Origin: Variovorax sp. WDL1
Lineage (GTDB): Bacteria; Pseudomonadota; Gammaproteobacteria; Burkholderiales; Burkholderiaceae_C
Reading direction: 5' to 3'
Assembly: GCF_001541225.1 (NCBI RefSeq)
Contig: NZ_LMTS01000346.1
Location: 70,091 to 129,324 of the forward strand
Length of the DNA stretch: 59,234 bases
Shown: in pieces, positions 35,737 to 45,323 of the stretch
Position numbering within the stretch: the first letter of the stretch is position 1
Layout of the letters: every line of letters begins with the position of its first letter
The notes under the pieces: model-generated
Told to the model about the DNA's origin: nothing
Database searches by the model: none
Seen by the model: only the letters and a program-made list of their open reading frames with translations
Made by a program: the position numbers and the translations under genes

Positions 35737-38700
35737 ATGGACATCTCGCGCTTCTTCATCGAGCGCCCCCGCTTTGCAGCGGTGCTGTCGATCTTCATCT
35801 TCCTGGTCGGACTGTTGTCGATCTTCCAGTTGCCGGTCTCCGAGTATCCCGACGTGACGCCGCCGCAGATCGTCGTGCGCGCCCAGTTCCCCGGCGCCAA
35901 TCCGCGCGTCGTCTCGGAAACTGTCGCCACGCCGCTGGAGGAGCAGATCAACGGCGTGGAGAACATGCTGTACTACGAGAGTCAGGCCACAGCCAACGGC
36001 TCCCTGAACCTGACGGTCACCTTCCGCATCGGGACCAGCCCCGAGCAGGCCGAGACTGCGGTGCAGAACCGCGTCAACCGTGCCTTGCCCCGTTTGCCTG
36101 AGATCGTGCGGCAGATCGGCGTGATCACCGAAAAGCAGTCCCCGAACCTGACCATGGTCGTGCATATGGTCAGCCCCGACCAGAGCCGCGACACCCTCTA
36201 TCTGCGCAACTACGCCCACCAGCAGGTGCGCGACGAGCTGTTGCGGATTCCAGGCATGGGCTCGGTGATGTTCTTCGGCGGCGGCGACTACGCCATGCGC
36301 ATCTGGTTGGATCCGCAGAAGCTCGCCGGCAGCAACATGACGGCCGGCGACGTGGTGGCGGCCGTGCGCGAACAGAACGTCCAGGTGGCCGCCGGGGTGG
36401 TGGGGGCGCCACCCTCGCCCAGGGGCACGGAATTCCAGCTTGCGGTCAATACCCGGGGCCGCCTGGTGCGCGAGGAGGAGTTCGCCGACATCATCGTGCG
36501 CACCGACCCGGCCACCGGTGCCCTGATCCGCATCCGGGATGTCGGGCGCGTCGAGATCAGCTCCAACTCCTACGCGGTGGGCAGCCTTATCAACAACAAG
36601 GAAGCCGCGGCCATCGGGATCTTCCAGGCCCCCGGCTCCAACGCACTCGAGGTCTCCGAGAGGGTGCGCGCCACCATGGCGCGGCTGAAGGCCGACTTTC
36701 CGCAGGGGGTGGACTATGCGATCGTCTACGACCCTACGCGCTTCGTCCAGATCTCGATCGATAAAGTGGTGCACACCCTTGTCGAGGCGGTGTTGCTGGT
36801 GGTGCTTGTGGTGATCCTGTTCCTGCAGACCTGGCGCGCCTCGATCATCCCGCTGCTGGCCGTACCGGTGTCGATCGTCGGTACCTTCGCCGTGCTGCTG
36901 GCCCTCGGCTACTCGATCAACACGCTCACCTTGTTCGGTCTGGTGCTGGCGATCGGCATCGTGGTCGACGATGCGATCGTGGTCGTCGAGAACGTCGAGC
37001 GCAATCTGGAAGACGGGCTGACGCCGCACGATGCCTCGGTCAAGGCCATGCGGGAGGTCAGCGGGCCCATCGTCGCGATCGCGCTGGTACTGTGCGCGGT
37101 GTTTGTTCCGCTCACCTTCGTGCCGGGCCTGTCGGGACAGTTCTACAAGCAGTTCGCCGCGACGATCGCGATCTCCACCGTGATTTCCGCCATCAATTCG
37201 CTCACACTGTCTCCTGCGCTCGCGGCCATCCTGCTGAGGCCGCACGACGCGCCCAAGGATGCCGTGATGCGCGTGATGGACCGGCTCTTCGGCCGCTTCT
37301 TCCGCTGGTTCAACCATGCCTTCCACCTCGGCAGCGAGAACTACAGCCGCGGCGTCTCCGGCCTGCTCAAGCGAAAGTCGATAGCCCTGGCCGTCTATGC
37401 CGGTCTGCTGTTGGCTACTGTCGTGCTGATCTCGCGTATTCCGAGCGGCTTCGTTCCGGCACCCGACAAGCAATACCTGATCGGCATCGCTCAACTTCCT
37501 GCCGGCGCCACGTTGGAGCGGACCGAACGGGTGCTTCGGGAAATGACCGAGATCGCGCTGAAGGTCCCCGGCATCGTGGATGTGACGAGCTACCCCGGGC
37601 TGTCGATCGCAGGCTTCTCCTCCGCACCCAACGAAGGCGTGCTGTTCTTTCTGCTCGCTCCGTTCGAGGAACGCCGGTCGCGAGAGCTCTCGAAGGAAGC
37701 CGTTCTCGCCCGCGTCAACGGTGCCATCCAGGCCATCCAGGGCGCTCGCATGTTCGTCGTGCCGCCGCCTGCCGTGGACGGCCTGGGGAATGCCGGAGGC
37801 TTCAAGTTGCAGGTGCAGGACCGAGGCGGGCAGGGGGAGCAGGCGCTGTTCGCTGCCGTCCGGGACACGCTCAGACCCATCTACGCCGACCCCGCATCCA
37901 GCATCGGCACGCCCTATTCGAACTACGACATCAACGTGCCGCAGCTCTTCGCCAATGTGGACCGCACGAAGGCCAAGCAGATGGGCGTGGCGCTGCAGGA
38001 CATCTACGACACGCTGCAGATCAACCTGGGCTCGCTCTACGTCAACGACTTCAACCGCTTCGGCAAGACCTACCAGGTGATCGTCCAGGCCGACACCGGT
38101 TATCGGACGCAGGCCCGGAGCATCATCGATCTGAAGACGCGCAACGGTCGCGGCGAGATGGTGTCGTTGGGTGCGCTGATGCAAGTCGAGCCGACTTTCG
38201 GACCCACCCGTGTGACTCGCTACAACGGCTTTCCTTCAGCCGACATCAATGGTGCGGCCAAGCCGGGCGTCTCCAGCAGCCAGGCCGAAGGCGAGATCGA
38301 GCGCCTGCTGAAGAACATCCCGCGTGGGATGAGCTACGAGTGGACGGAGCTGTCCTACCAGGATCGGCTGACACGCGACGTCGCCGTGCCGGGTCTCGGC
38401 GTCAAGATTCCGACGCTCACCGTTGTGCTGCTCCTGTCGGTGATCCTGGTCGTGCTGGTACTTGCGGCCCAGTATGAGAGCTGGAGCCTGCCCCTGTCGA
38501 TCGTCCTCATCGTGCCAATGTGCATCCTGTCGGCCCTGTTCGGCGTGTGGCTGTCGCACCTGCCACCGTTCGGCCAGGTGGGCGACCTGAACCTGTTCAC
38601 CCAGGTGGCCCTGGTCGTGCTGGTGGGGCTGGCCTGCAAGAACGCCATCCTCATCGTCGAATTCGCCAAGGAGCTCGAAGAGCGCGGCAAGCCGATTGTG

Positions 38701-39030
38701 GAAGCCGTGATCGAGGCTTGCCGGCTGCGCCTGCGCCCGATCCTGATGACCTCGATCGCATTCTGTGCAGGCGTCATCCCGCTGATCCTGGGCAGCGGCG
38801 CAGGCAGCGAGATGCGCCGTGCCATGGGCGTCGCGGTGTTCTCCGGGATGGTCGGGGTGACGTTGTTCGGCATCTTCCTCACGCCGCTGTTCTACGTGCT
38901 GCTGCGCAAGAGCACCGAGAAACAGCGCGCGGATGCCGCAGAGCTGCGCCACCAGATCGATGCAGCTGCCCACCCCTTTCACCCGGGCGTGGACGACGCA
39001 TTGCCGCCCCAGACGCATGGTGCGAAATGA
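35737..39030 (+). CDS. RND multidrug efflux permease (HAE-1 family)
   Basis: Proton-driven AcrB-like pump of 1,097 aa, somewhat longer than the usual ~1,050 because of a soluble C-terminal tail. Start MDISRFFIERPRFAAVLSIFIFL, porter region FPGANPRVVSETVATPLEEQINGVENMLYY, and the proton-relay acids in GIVVDDAIVVVENVERNLEDG are conserved. The second membrane half includes LACKNAILIVEFAKELEERGK. The stop overlaps the outer-membrane gene as ATGA. Confidence 0.95.
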   Translation: MDISRFFIERPRFAAVLSIFIFLVGLLSIFQLPVSEYPDVTPPQIVVRAQFPGANPRVVSETVATPLEEQINGVENMLYYESQATANGSLNLTVTFRIGTSPEQAETAVQNRVNRALPRLPEIVRQIGVITEKQSPNLTMVVHMVSPDQSRDTLYLRNYAHQQVRDELLRIPGMGSVMFFGGGDYAMRIWLDPQKLAGSNMTAGDVVAAVREQNVQVAAGVVGAPPSPRGTEFQLAVNTRGRLVREEEFADIIVRTDPATGALIRIRDVGRVEISSNSYAVGSLINNKEAAAIGIFQAPGSNALEVSERVRATMARLKADFPQGVDYAIVYDPTRFVQISIDKVVHTLVEAVLLVVLVVILFLQTWRASIIPLLAVPVSIVGTFAVLLALGYSINTLTLFGLVLAIGIVVDDAIVVVENVERNLEDGLTPHDASVKAMREVSGPIVAIALVLCAVFVPLTFVPGLSGQFYKQFAATIAISTVISAINSLTLSPALAAILLRPHDAPKDAVMRVMDRLFGRFFRWFNHAFHLGSENYSRGVSGLLKRKSIALAVYAGLLLATVVLISRIPSGFVPAPDKQYLIGIAQLPAGATLERTERVLREMTEIALKVPGIVDVTSYPGLSIAGFSSAPNEGVLFFLLAPFEERRSRELSKEAVLARVNGAIQAIQGARMFVVPPPAVDGLGNAGGFKLQVQDRGGQGEQALFAAVRDTLRPIYADPASSIGTPYSNYDINVPQLFANVDRTKAKQMGVALQDIYDTLQINLGSLYVNDFNRFGKTYQVIVQADTGYRTQARSIIDLKTRNGRGEMVSLGALMQVEPTFGPTRVTRYNGFPSADINGAAKPGVSSSQAEGEIERLLKNIPRGMSYEWTELSYQDRLTRDVAVPGLGVKIPTLTVVLLLSVILVVLVLAAQYESWSLPLSIVLIVPMCILSALFGVWLSHLPPFGQVGDLNLFTQVALVVLVGLACKNAILIVEFAKELEERGKPIVEAVIEACRLRLRPILMTSIAFCAGVIPLILGSGAGSEMRRAMGVAVFSGMVGVTLFGIFLTPLFYVLLRKSTEKQRADAAELRHQIDAAAHPFHPGVDDALPPQTHGAK

Positions 39031-40412
39031 AAACCCTGACCATCCTTGCGGTAGTTGCGTTCCTGTCTGCCTGTTCCCATGCGCCCAACTACAAGCTCTA
39101 CGAGCCGCCGTCGACCCCTGGCTTTGCCAATCGGCCCGACGAAGCGGCCCAGGAAGAACCCGCGGCGGAATTCTGGCGCGGTTTCCAGGACGCACAACTC
39201 GACGCTCTTGTTGCGCGTGCGCTCGGGGCCAATGCCGACCTTCGCATCGCTGGCGCGAACCTGCGCGAGGCGCGCGCGCTGGCGCAATTCGCCGAAGCGC
39301 AGCTGCTGCCCGCCGTCGACGTGGCTGCCGGCGCGGGGCGCGTGCGAGCCCCCGACGCCGCGGGGAACCCTCGAACGAACCACGCCTACGCGGTGGGCTT
39401 CGATGTGAACTGGGAAGTGGACCTGTTCGGGCGCCTGGGTGACGAGCGCCGCGCCGCCGTGGCGGACGTGACGGCCAGCGAGGCCGGCCTGCACTTCGTC
39501 CACCTCAGCGTGAGCGCCGAAGTGGCGCGCATCTATTTCGAACTGCGCGGCCTGCAGGAGCGATTGCGCGTGGCCTACGCATCGCTGGAAACCCGGCGAT
39601 CGGTGCTGGAGCTGGTCAAGGCTCGGCACGACGCGGGCCGAGGCACGGCATTCGACGCCGAGCGCGCGCGCGTCCTGGTGCAGTCCGCCGCAGCCAGCGT
39701 ACCGGCGCTGGAGGCGGCCGTGCTTCGAGCACGCTATCGCCTGAGCAGGCTGTGCGGTGAACAGCCGACGGCCCTCGACGTCGAGCTGAGCGTGCCCAAA
39801 CCGTTGCCTGGGCTCAAGAGCGTGGCCCTGGGGGGCATCGGCTCGCCGGAAAGTCTGCTGCGTCGCCGTCCTGACATCCTGGCGGCGGAGCAGCAGGCAG
39901 CCGCCGCAGCCGCGCGAGTCGGCGTGGCGCGCGCAGAGCTCTTTCCCCGGATCACTCTTGGAGGGACGATCGGGCAGAACGCGCTGACGCTCGGCAATCT
40001 TGGCGATGGCGCGTCCTATGCGTATAGCCTGGGCGCGCGGATGGTCTGGAACCTGCTCGACTTCGGCCGCATTCGCGCCCGGATCGCTGCGGCTGATGCA
40101 CGTGGCGACGCGGCGATGCTCGTCTACGAGCGCACAGTGCTCACCGCGCTCGAGGAAGCAGAAGGTGCGCTCGCGACCTACACGCGCAGCCAGCGGCAGG
40201 CCGAGCACCTGTATGACGCCGCTCGCGCCGCTGAGAGCGCAGCGCTGATCGCACGCGAGCGCTTCACTGCCGGTGTGAGTGATTTCCTGCCTGTTCTTGA
40301 TGCCGAACGCGAAATGCTGTCCGCGCGCGACCAGCTTGCCCAAGCCCAGACTGCGGCCGCCACCTCGCTCGTGGGCGTCTACAAGGCACTAGGAGGAGGC
40401 TGGCCGTCTTAG
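39027..40412 (+). CDS. RND outer membrane factor lipoprotein (OprM/NodT family)
   Basis: TolC-like channel of 461 aa with lipobox FLSACS at residue 16. Two OEP repeats are visible (LVARALGANADLRIAGANLREARA; PESLLRRRPDILAAEQQAAAAAARVGVARAELFPRITL). The GFDVNWEVDLFGR and WNLLDFGRIRARI motifs are typical of NodT. It completes the pump operon. Confidence 0.93.
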   Translation: MKTLTILAVVAFLSACSHAPNYKLYEPPSTPGFANRPDEAAQEEPAAEFWRGFQDAQLDALVARALGANADLRIAGANLREARALAQFAEAQLLPAVDVAAGAGRVRAPDAAGNPRTNHAYAVGFDVNWEVDLFGRLGDERRAAVADVTASEAGLHFVHLSVSAEVARIYFELRGLQERLRVAYASLETRRSVLELVKARHDAGRGTAFDAERARVLVQSAAASVPALEAAVLRARYRLSRLCGEQPTALDVELSVPKPLPGLKSVALGGIGSPESLLRRRPDILAAEQQAAAAAARVGVARAELFPRITLGGTIGQNALTLGNLGDGASYAYSLGARMVWNLLDFGRIRARIAAADARGDAAMLVYERTVLTALEEAEGALATYTRSQRQAEHLYDAARAAESAALIARERFTAGVSDFLPVLDAEREMLSARDQLAQAQTAAATSLVGVYKALGGGWPS

Positions 40413-40460
40413 CCAGCGCCGGCCAGCTGACGAGCGGGCCGGGCACCGTGCAGTGCCGGC

Positions 40461-41783
40461 CTATGGCGAGCCCGGAGGAACGAGCATCTCGAACTCGTGT
40501 CGAAAGTGCCTGATCATGGCGCGTACCGGTGCAGCGGCTGAATCGCCGAGCGCGCAGATCGTACGACCCTGGATGTTGTCGCACAGCGAGTTCAGCAAGG
40601 CCAAGTCCGAGGCCTTGCCCTTGCCCTGGTGAATGCGGTCGATGATTCGCCACAGCCAGCCCGACCCTTCGCGGCACGGCGTGCATTGGCCGCAGGACTC
40701 GTGCATGTAGAAGTAGGACAGCCGCTTCAGTGACTCCACCATGGAACGGCTGTCATCGATCACGATCACCGCCGCCGAGCCCAGCATCGAGCCGGCCTTT
40801 GCAATCGCATCGAAGTCCATTGTCAGCTCCAGGGCAACTTCCCCGGGAAGTACCGGGGAGGAAGCACCGCCAGGAATCACGGCCTTGAGCTTTCGCCCGC
40901 GCCGCACGCCGCCAGCCAGTTCAAGCAGCTCGGCAAAGGGTGTGCCCATCGGGATCTCATAGTTGCCGGGCAGCTCGACGTCACCGCTGACGGAGAAGAT
41001 CTTGGTGCCACCATTGTTGGGTAATCCGCATTCGAGATAGGCCGAGGCGCCGTTGCGGATGATCCAGGGGACCGCCGCGAAGGTCTCAGTGTTGTTGATC
41101 GTGGTGGGTCTTCCATACAACCCGAAACTTGCTGGAAACGGCGGCTTGAAGCGAGGCTGGCCACGCTTGCCCTCGAGCGACTCGAGCATGGCAGTCTCCT
41201 CTCCGCAGATGTAGGCACCGAAGCCATGTGTTGCATGGAGCTGGAAGGCAAGGCCGCTGCCCAGGATGTTGTCGCCCAGGTAGCCTGCTGCACGGGCTTC
41301 AGCGAGCGCTGCCTCGAAGCGCTCATAGGCGTTGAAGATCTCTCCATGAATGTAGTTGTAGCCGACGCTTGCGCCCATTGAGTACGCCGCGATGATCATT
41401 CCTTCTATCACGATGTGCGGGTTGTACAGGAGGATGTCACGGTCCTTGAAGGTTCCCGGCTCTCCCTCGTCCGAGTTGCATAGGAGGTACTTCTGACCGG
41501 GAAACTGCCGAGGCATGAAGCTCCACTTCAGCCCCGTCGGAAAGCCGGCGCCGCCGCGTCCGCGCAGGGCCGATGCCTTGATCTCGGCGATCACATGGTC
41601 GGGCGTAAGGCCGCCCTCGAGGATCATGCGCAGCCCCTGGTACCCGCCGCGCAGTTCGTAGTCGCCCAGGTGCCAGTTGCTGCCATTCAGGCCAGCGTAG
41701 ATCTGGGGCTTGATGTGGCGGCCATGGAAGCATGTCTGGATACCTGTCGCGCTGAACTGCGACAGCAGCTGGTCGGGATTCAT
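40461..41783 (-). CDS. nuoF: Solitary NuoF-type NADH dehydrogenase subunit
   Basis: Homologue of complex I subunit F, 440 aa: NADH/FMN binding in ALRGRGGAGFPTGLKWSF and LCNSDEGEPGTFKDRDIL, and the N3 [4Fe-4S] cluster in ESCGQCTPCREGSGW plus Cys in GRTICALGD. All key residues are intact, so it could bind FMN, NADH and the cluster. No nuoE, nuoG or other complex I gene is near; it is instead translationally coupled to a GNAT gene. Whether it serves complex I, a NAD-linked dehydrogenase or something else is open. The symbol names the family, not a proven role. Confidence 0.85.
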   Translation of the reverse strand: MNPDQLLSQFSATGIQTCFHGRHIKPQIYAGLNGSNWHLGDYELRGGYQGLRMILEGGLTPDHVIAEIKASALRGRGGAGFPTGLKWSFMPRQFPGQKYLLCNSDEGEPGTFKDRDILLYNPHIVIEGMIIAAYSMGASVGYNYIHGEIFNAYERFEAALAEARAAGYLGDNILGSGLAFQLHATHGFGAYICGEETAMLESLEGKRGQPRFKPPFPASFGLYGRPTTINNTETFAAVPWIIRNGASAYLECGLPNNGGTKIFSVSGDVELPGNYEIPMGTPFAELLELAGGVRRGRKLKAVIPGGASSPVLPGEVALELTMDFDAIAKAGSMLGSAAVIVIDDSRSMVESLKRLSYFYMHESCGQCTPCREGSGWLWRIIDRIHQGKGKASDLALLNSLCDNIQGRTICALGDSAAAPVRAMIRHFRHEFEMLVPPGSP

Positions 41784-42373
41784 CGTGACGAGCTCGCACG
41801 TTGATCCGCGTCGGACGGGTTGGCGCCGGTGGCATTTCCAGCATGCACATCGGTGTTCGATAGGTCGAGGCTCAGCTTGATGGCGAGGGCATCCGACATG
41901 CGCGCGGCTTCGAAGCCCATTGCGCGCGCCAGCGATCGCATGGCGAAGTTGGTGGAAAGCGCAATCCCGCTCAGGTTGCGAACGCCGTGAGCTCGAGCCG
42001 CGGCGATCAGCCTCGTCATCAGCTCGCGTCCCAGTCCGCGGCGCTGCCAGGCGTCGGCTATCACGATCGCGAAATCCGTCTCGTCGGGGGACTGCATCAC
42101 GTAGCGAGCCACACCGACAAGGCGTTCGCCGTTTGGCCCTTTGTCGATGGCCACGATGGCGCCTTCACGCGAGACATCGATCGCGCTCCAGCGCCGCAGT
42201 TCGTCCTCCGTCGGCGTACGTCCGGACAGCAGCCGCTTGTAGCCGGTGTCCTGCGACAGATGCTTCACGAATTCCCGCAGGAGCGGAAGATCTGCGGGGT
42301 GGATCGGACGCAGATGCAGCGAGCGCAAGCGCATCTCGACACCTGAGATCGGAGAGGCAGGTTCGCTGCGCAT
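41780..42373 (-). CDS. GNAT family N-acetyltransferase
   Basis: A 197-aa acetyltransferase with acetyl-CoA motif A in DAWQRRGLGRELMTRLIAAARAHGV and the preceding strand DFAIVIA. It resembles the GNAT modules fused to or found with acyl-CoA synthetases and stress regulons in Burkholderiales. ATG 42373 has a strong GGAGGA ribosome site. Its stop overlaps nuoF as ATGA, so modification of NuoF or of a partner is a possible but unproven role. Confidence 0.8.
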   Translation of the reverse strand: MRSEPASPISGVEMRLRSLHLRPIHPADLPLLREFVKHLSQDTGYKRLLSGRTPTEDELRRWSAIDVSREGAIVAIDKGPNGERLVGVARYVMQSPDETDFAIVIADAWQRRGLGRELMTRLIAAARAHGVRNLSGIALSTNFAMRSLARAMGFEAARMSDALAIKLSLDLSNTDVHAGNATGANPSDADQRASSSR

Positions 42374-42418
42374 GGCAGATCCTCCAGATTCAGAGCACTG
42401 TAGGGGCTGCGACGTGCG

Positions 42419-42913
42419 TCAACTCTGCGTAAGGTAGCGATCGGCCCTCGCAGCCTGGTGCACGGCGCGCGCATCCGGGCCGATGACATCCACCGGCGCA
42501 GCGTTGTCGAGCCACCCGTTCGGGCATGCAAACCATAGGGCGGCTTCCCAGTCGCCCAGCACGGGTACCAGCTCGCGGATCACGTCCACGACAGGTGGAC
42601 GGAGTGTCATCGTGTGCGCGTCGAACTGAAACAAGGGCAGCATCGTGCGCGATTGCCAGCGGAAGCTCAGGACGTCATGGCTGACGATCCAGCGTGCGAG
42701 CACCGAGATCGGCTGGTCCGTACGTCTGGAAAGCCGTGCCGTGACCTCGTCGGATCTCGCGATGCCTCCGCTGGCACGGAAGGCGTGTTCCATCACGCGG
42801 TACTGGTGTTCCCTTGCCGACAACTGCACCCCGGGCGAGCCGCGCCGTGCGGACGGCGGGCGCGTCGATGAGAGGATCGGACCACGCTCCGGATGCAGGG
42901 AGAAATCGCTCAT
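42419..42913 (-). CDS. Protein with ParS/MbcA-like (DUF2384) C-terminal region
   Basis: A 164-aa soluble protein not firmly recognised. The C-terminal part, ELVPVLGDWEAALWFACPNGWLDNAAPVDVIGPDARAVHQAARAD, has the pattern W-x3-PN-x2-L-x3-P-x-D-x(2-4) of the toxin-binding domain of Xre/MbcA/ParS antitoxins. The middle contains a possible helical DNA-binding segment (IARSDEVTARLSRRTDQPISVLARWI). No RES-type toxin gene lies beside it. The ATG at 42913 (MSDFSLHPERG) is preferred to an upstream start. Confidence 0.5.
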   Translation of the reverse strand: MSDFSLHPERGPILSSTRPPSARRGSPGVQLSAREHQYRVMEHAFRASGGIARSDEVTARLSRRTDQPISVLARWIVSHDVLSFRWQSRTMLPLFQFDAHTMTLRPPVVDVIRELVPVLGDWEAALWFACPNGWLDNAAPVDVIGPDARAVHQAARADRYLTQS

Positions 42914-42992
42914 GGCAGCTCCATCGGGTTGCGTCGCGTACCTGTCGGATTGCAGCGAACAAATACGCAAGACATGAGCGAAATATCGCCGG

Positions 42993-43019
42993 ATCGTCCG
43001 CGACTGGCTATCGGACGAT
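42993..43019. repeat. Perfect 8-bp inverted repeat
   Basis: ATCGTCCG (42993-43000) and CGGACGAT (43012-43019) flank an 11-nt loop between the FixJ-like gene and the ParS-like gene, both minus strand. No T-tract follows, so it is either a weak terminator or an operator. Confidence 0.45.
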
Positions 43020-43073
43020 GGTGTCGGTGCGCGATGTGAAGACTCTGCCTGCGCCGCAAGCGGTGAGCATCGC

Positions 43074-43706
43074 TCAGCCTTCTTGCGAAGCGTCGGCGCG
43101 CACCCTTGCTGCCATCGTCACCAGTTCGGCCAGCGAACGGGCGTTCATCTTCTGCATCACACGCCCTCTGTGCGCCTTCACGGTGATCTCGCTGATTCCC
43201 AGCTCTGCGCCAACCTGCTTGTTGAGGAGGCCGGTGACTACCAGGTCCATGACTTGCCTTTCCCGGGTGCTCAGCGCCAAGTAGCGTCTGCGCAGTCCCG
43301 TCTGCAACACCTCGTGGTCAATCGCGGTACGGCTGCGCTCGATGGCGTTGCAGATCGCGCGGAGAAGCACATCGTCGTTGAAGGGCTTGGTCAGGAACTC
43401 TTCCGCTCCGGCCTTCATGGCGCGTACGGTCGTCGGTATATCGGCGTATCCGGTGACGAAAATAATCGGCATGCTCGACCGGTGAGCGGCGATGCGTTCC
43501 TGAACTTCGAGGCCGTTCAGATCTGGGAGGTTCACGTCCAACAGGAGGCAACTCGCCGTTGTTGTCGCAGGACGGGCAAGGAACTCCGTGGCCGAGGCAA
43601 AGGCCTCCGCGTTCCATCCCTGCGACTGGATCAGCAGGTCGAGCGATTCGCGCACCGAAACGTCGTCATCGACGATGTAAACGGTTGGCTTGGCGTCGGA
43701 CGTCAT
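43074..43706 (-). CDS. FixJ/NarL-type response regulator with receiver and LuxR HTH
   Basis: Two-component regulator of 210 aa. The receiver has the acid pair in YIVDDDVSVRESL, phospho-Asp in LLLDVNLPDLNG, Thr in FVTGYAD and Lys in FLTKPFND. The HTH is LSTRERQVMDLVVTGLLNKQVGAELGISEITVKAHRGRVMQKM. This architecture is that of FixJ/TodT-like regulators partnered with PAS-type kinases; the giant kinase at 52-57.6 kb, which has HisKA of this group, is a candidate partner. ATG 43706 has GAGG upstream. Confidence 0.9.
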   Translation of the reverse strand: MTSDAKPTVYIVDDDVSVRESLDLLIQSQGWNAEAFASATEFLARPATTTASCLLLDVNLPDLNGLEVQERIAAHRSSMPIIFVTGYADIPTTVRAMKAGAEEFLTKPFNDDVLLRAICNAIERSRTAIDHEVLQTGLRRRYLALSTRERQVMDLVVTGLLNKQVGAELGISEITVKAHRGRVMQKMNARSLAELVTMAARVRADASQEG

Positions 43707-44012
43707 GATGGCCTCGCTTCCTGTGGACCGGATCGCCGGGCTCCTTCGCTGCATGCTGCTCGTGCTTGCTTGCCGCGCATTGAAGGAGCGGCCGCCCCCG
43801 GCCCTTTCCGACCCGCCAATGATGCGCCTGCAAGCTCCGGCGCTGCTGGGGGGCCATCCGGCCTTTCATCGCTGCCGCTCCGGGCAGCATGCGCGCAGCG
43901 AGCTTGAACGTAAATAGTTCTTTGGTTGTAGATTGCCCCGAGGCAGGTCCATCCTTCTCGGTGGCATGGGAAGAGCGCGTCATCGAATCGACCAGGTCGA
44001 GCCGCTTCCGCG
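43707..44012. other. Gap between FixJ-like and MHS transporter genes
   Basis: 306 bp, both flanking genes on the minus strand. No gene or hairpin terminator that I can support; it should contain the regulator's promoter. Confidence 0.35.
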
Positions 44013-45323
44013 TCAGTGATCGTGGCGCAGGTAGGTGGCCCGCTTCGGCAGACGCAGGCTCACCAGGAAGACGACCGTCATCATCCCGGTCACGTACCAG
44101 TAGAACGCCCCCTCGTGGCCCACCGACTTGAGGGCGAGCGCGACGTACTCGGCCGATCCCCCGAAGATGGCATTCGCGATCGCGTACGAGAGACCCACTC
44201 CCAGGGCACGGATGTCCGGCGGGAAGAGCTCGGCCTTCACGATGCCGCTGATCGACGTGTAGAGGCTGACGATGGTGAGTGCGACCAGTATCAGCGCACC
44301 TTGCGCGTACGGGCTGTCGAATCGTTGAAGCCCGGCAAAGACGGGTACCGTCGCCGCAGTGCCGAGCGCGCCGAACAGGAGCATGCTCGTACGTCGTCCA
44401 ATGCGGTCCGACAGTGCGCCGAAGAGCGGTTGCATGCACATGTAGATGAATAGGCAAACGGTCATGACGCCGCTGGCCGTCCGAATCGACAGTCCTGCCG
44501 AGTTGACGAGGTACTTTTGCATGTAGGTCGTGAACGTATAGAAGATCAGCGATCCGCCCGCCGTATACCCGAGGACTGTCAGAAAGGCCGCACGGTGCCG
44601 TTGCAGGAGCTCGGTGATCTGTCCCGCGGTCCGGGTGCCGCGCGATTCCGCCGTGGAAGTCTCGTGCAATGTACGGCGCAGGATCATTGCAACCAGGGCG
44701 CCTACCGCTCCGATGAAGAACGGAATGCGCCAGCCCCATTGCCTCAGTTGGCTTTCGTCAAGCACCTGCTGCAGCAGGATGACGACAAGGACTGCTGCCA
44801 GCTGGCCGCCGATGAGGGTGACGTACTGGAAGGATGAAAAAAATCCACGGCGGCCACGCAGCGCGACTTCGCTCATGTAGGTCGCGGTTGTGCCGTACTC
44901 GCCGCCCACGGACAGCCCTTGAAGGAGGCGCGCGATGAGAAGAAGAAATGGAGCCCATCCACCGATGCTGGAGTACGTCGGCAAGCAGGCAATCACCAGG
45001 GACCCTCCACACATCATCACGACGGCGATCAGCATGGCAGTCTTTCGGCCACGCCGGTCCGCGATCCTTCCGAACAGCCAGCCGCCGATGGGGCGCATGA
45101 GAAATCCTGCTGCAAATACGCCGGCAGTGTTCAGTAGTTGTGCAGTCGGATCGGAGGCGGGAAAGAAGGCCGGTGCGAAATAAATGGCACAGAAGGCATA
45201 GATGTAGAAATCGAACCACTCCACGAGGTTTCCCGAGGACGCCGCCGCGATAGCGAAGATGCGCTTTCGCTTCTCTTCGCGCGAGTAGCCAGGAAACGCG
45301 TGTTCCGGCGGCATCATGCTCAT
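44013..45323 (-). CDS. MFS transporter, metabolite:H+ symporter (MHS) type
   Basis: Twelve-helix permease of 436 aa, similar to alpha-ketoglutarate permease KgtP and related MHS carriers. N-terminal ASSGNLVEWFDFYIYAFCAIYFAPAFFP and motif A GRIADRRGRKTAMLIAV are characteristic, with the second half containing GALSDRIGRRTSMLLFG. The substrate is likely a carboxylate or osmolyte. ATG 45323 (MSMMPPEHAFPGY) is chosen; an open frame upstream runs through sequence that looks non-coding. Confidence 0.87.
   Translation of the reverse strand: MSMMPPEHAFPGYSREEKRKRIFAIAAASSGNLVEWFDFYIYAFCAIYFAPAFFPASDPTAQLLNTAGVFAAGFLMRPIGGWLFGRIADRRGRKTAMLIAVVMMCGGSLVIACLPTYSSIGGWAPFLLLIARLLQGLSVGGEYGTTATYMSEVALRGRRGFFSSFQYVTLIGGQLAAVLVVILLQQVLDESQLRQWGWRIPFFIGAVGALVAMILRRTLHETSTAESRGTRTAGQITELLQRHRAAFLTVLGYTAGGSLIFYTFTTYMQKYLVNSAGLSIRTASGVMTVCLFIYMCMQPLFGALSDRIGRRTSMLLFGALGTAATVPVFAGLQRFDSPYAQGALILVALTIVSLYTSISGIVKAELFPPDIRALGVGLSYAIANAIFGGSAEYVALALKSVGHEGAFYWYVTGMMTVVFLVSLRLPKRATYLRHDH

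Noticed and set aside
35587..38184. 865-codon frame antisense to the RND permease
   Set aside because: His/Asp/Arg-rich shadow of the pump gene with no recognisable motif.
40437..40466. GC-rich hairpin between the RND pump and nuoF as an intrinsic terminator
   Set aside because: A stem of about 9 bp with a bulge can form, but there is no T-tract on either strand and it overlaps the nuoF stop; not strong enough to annotate.
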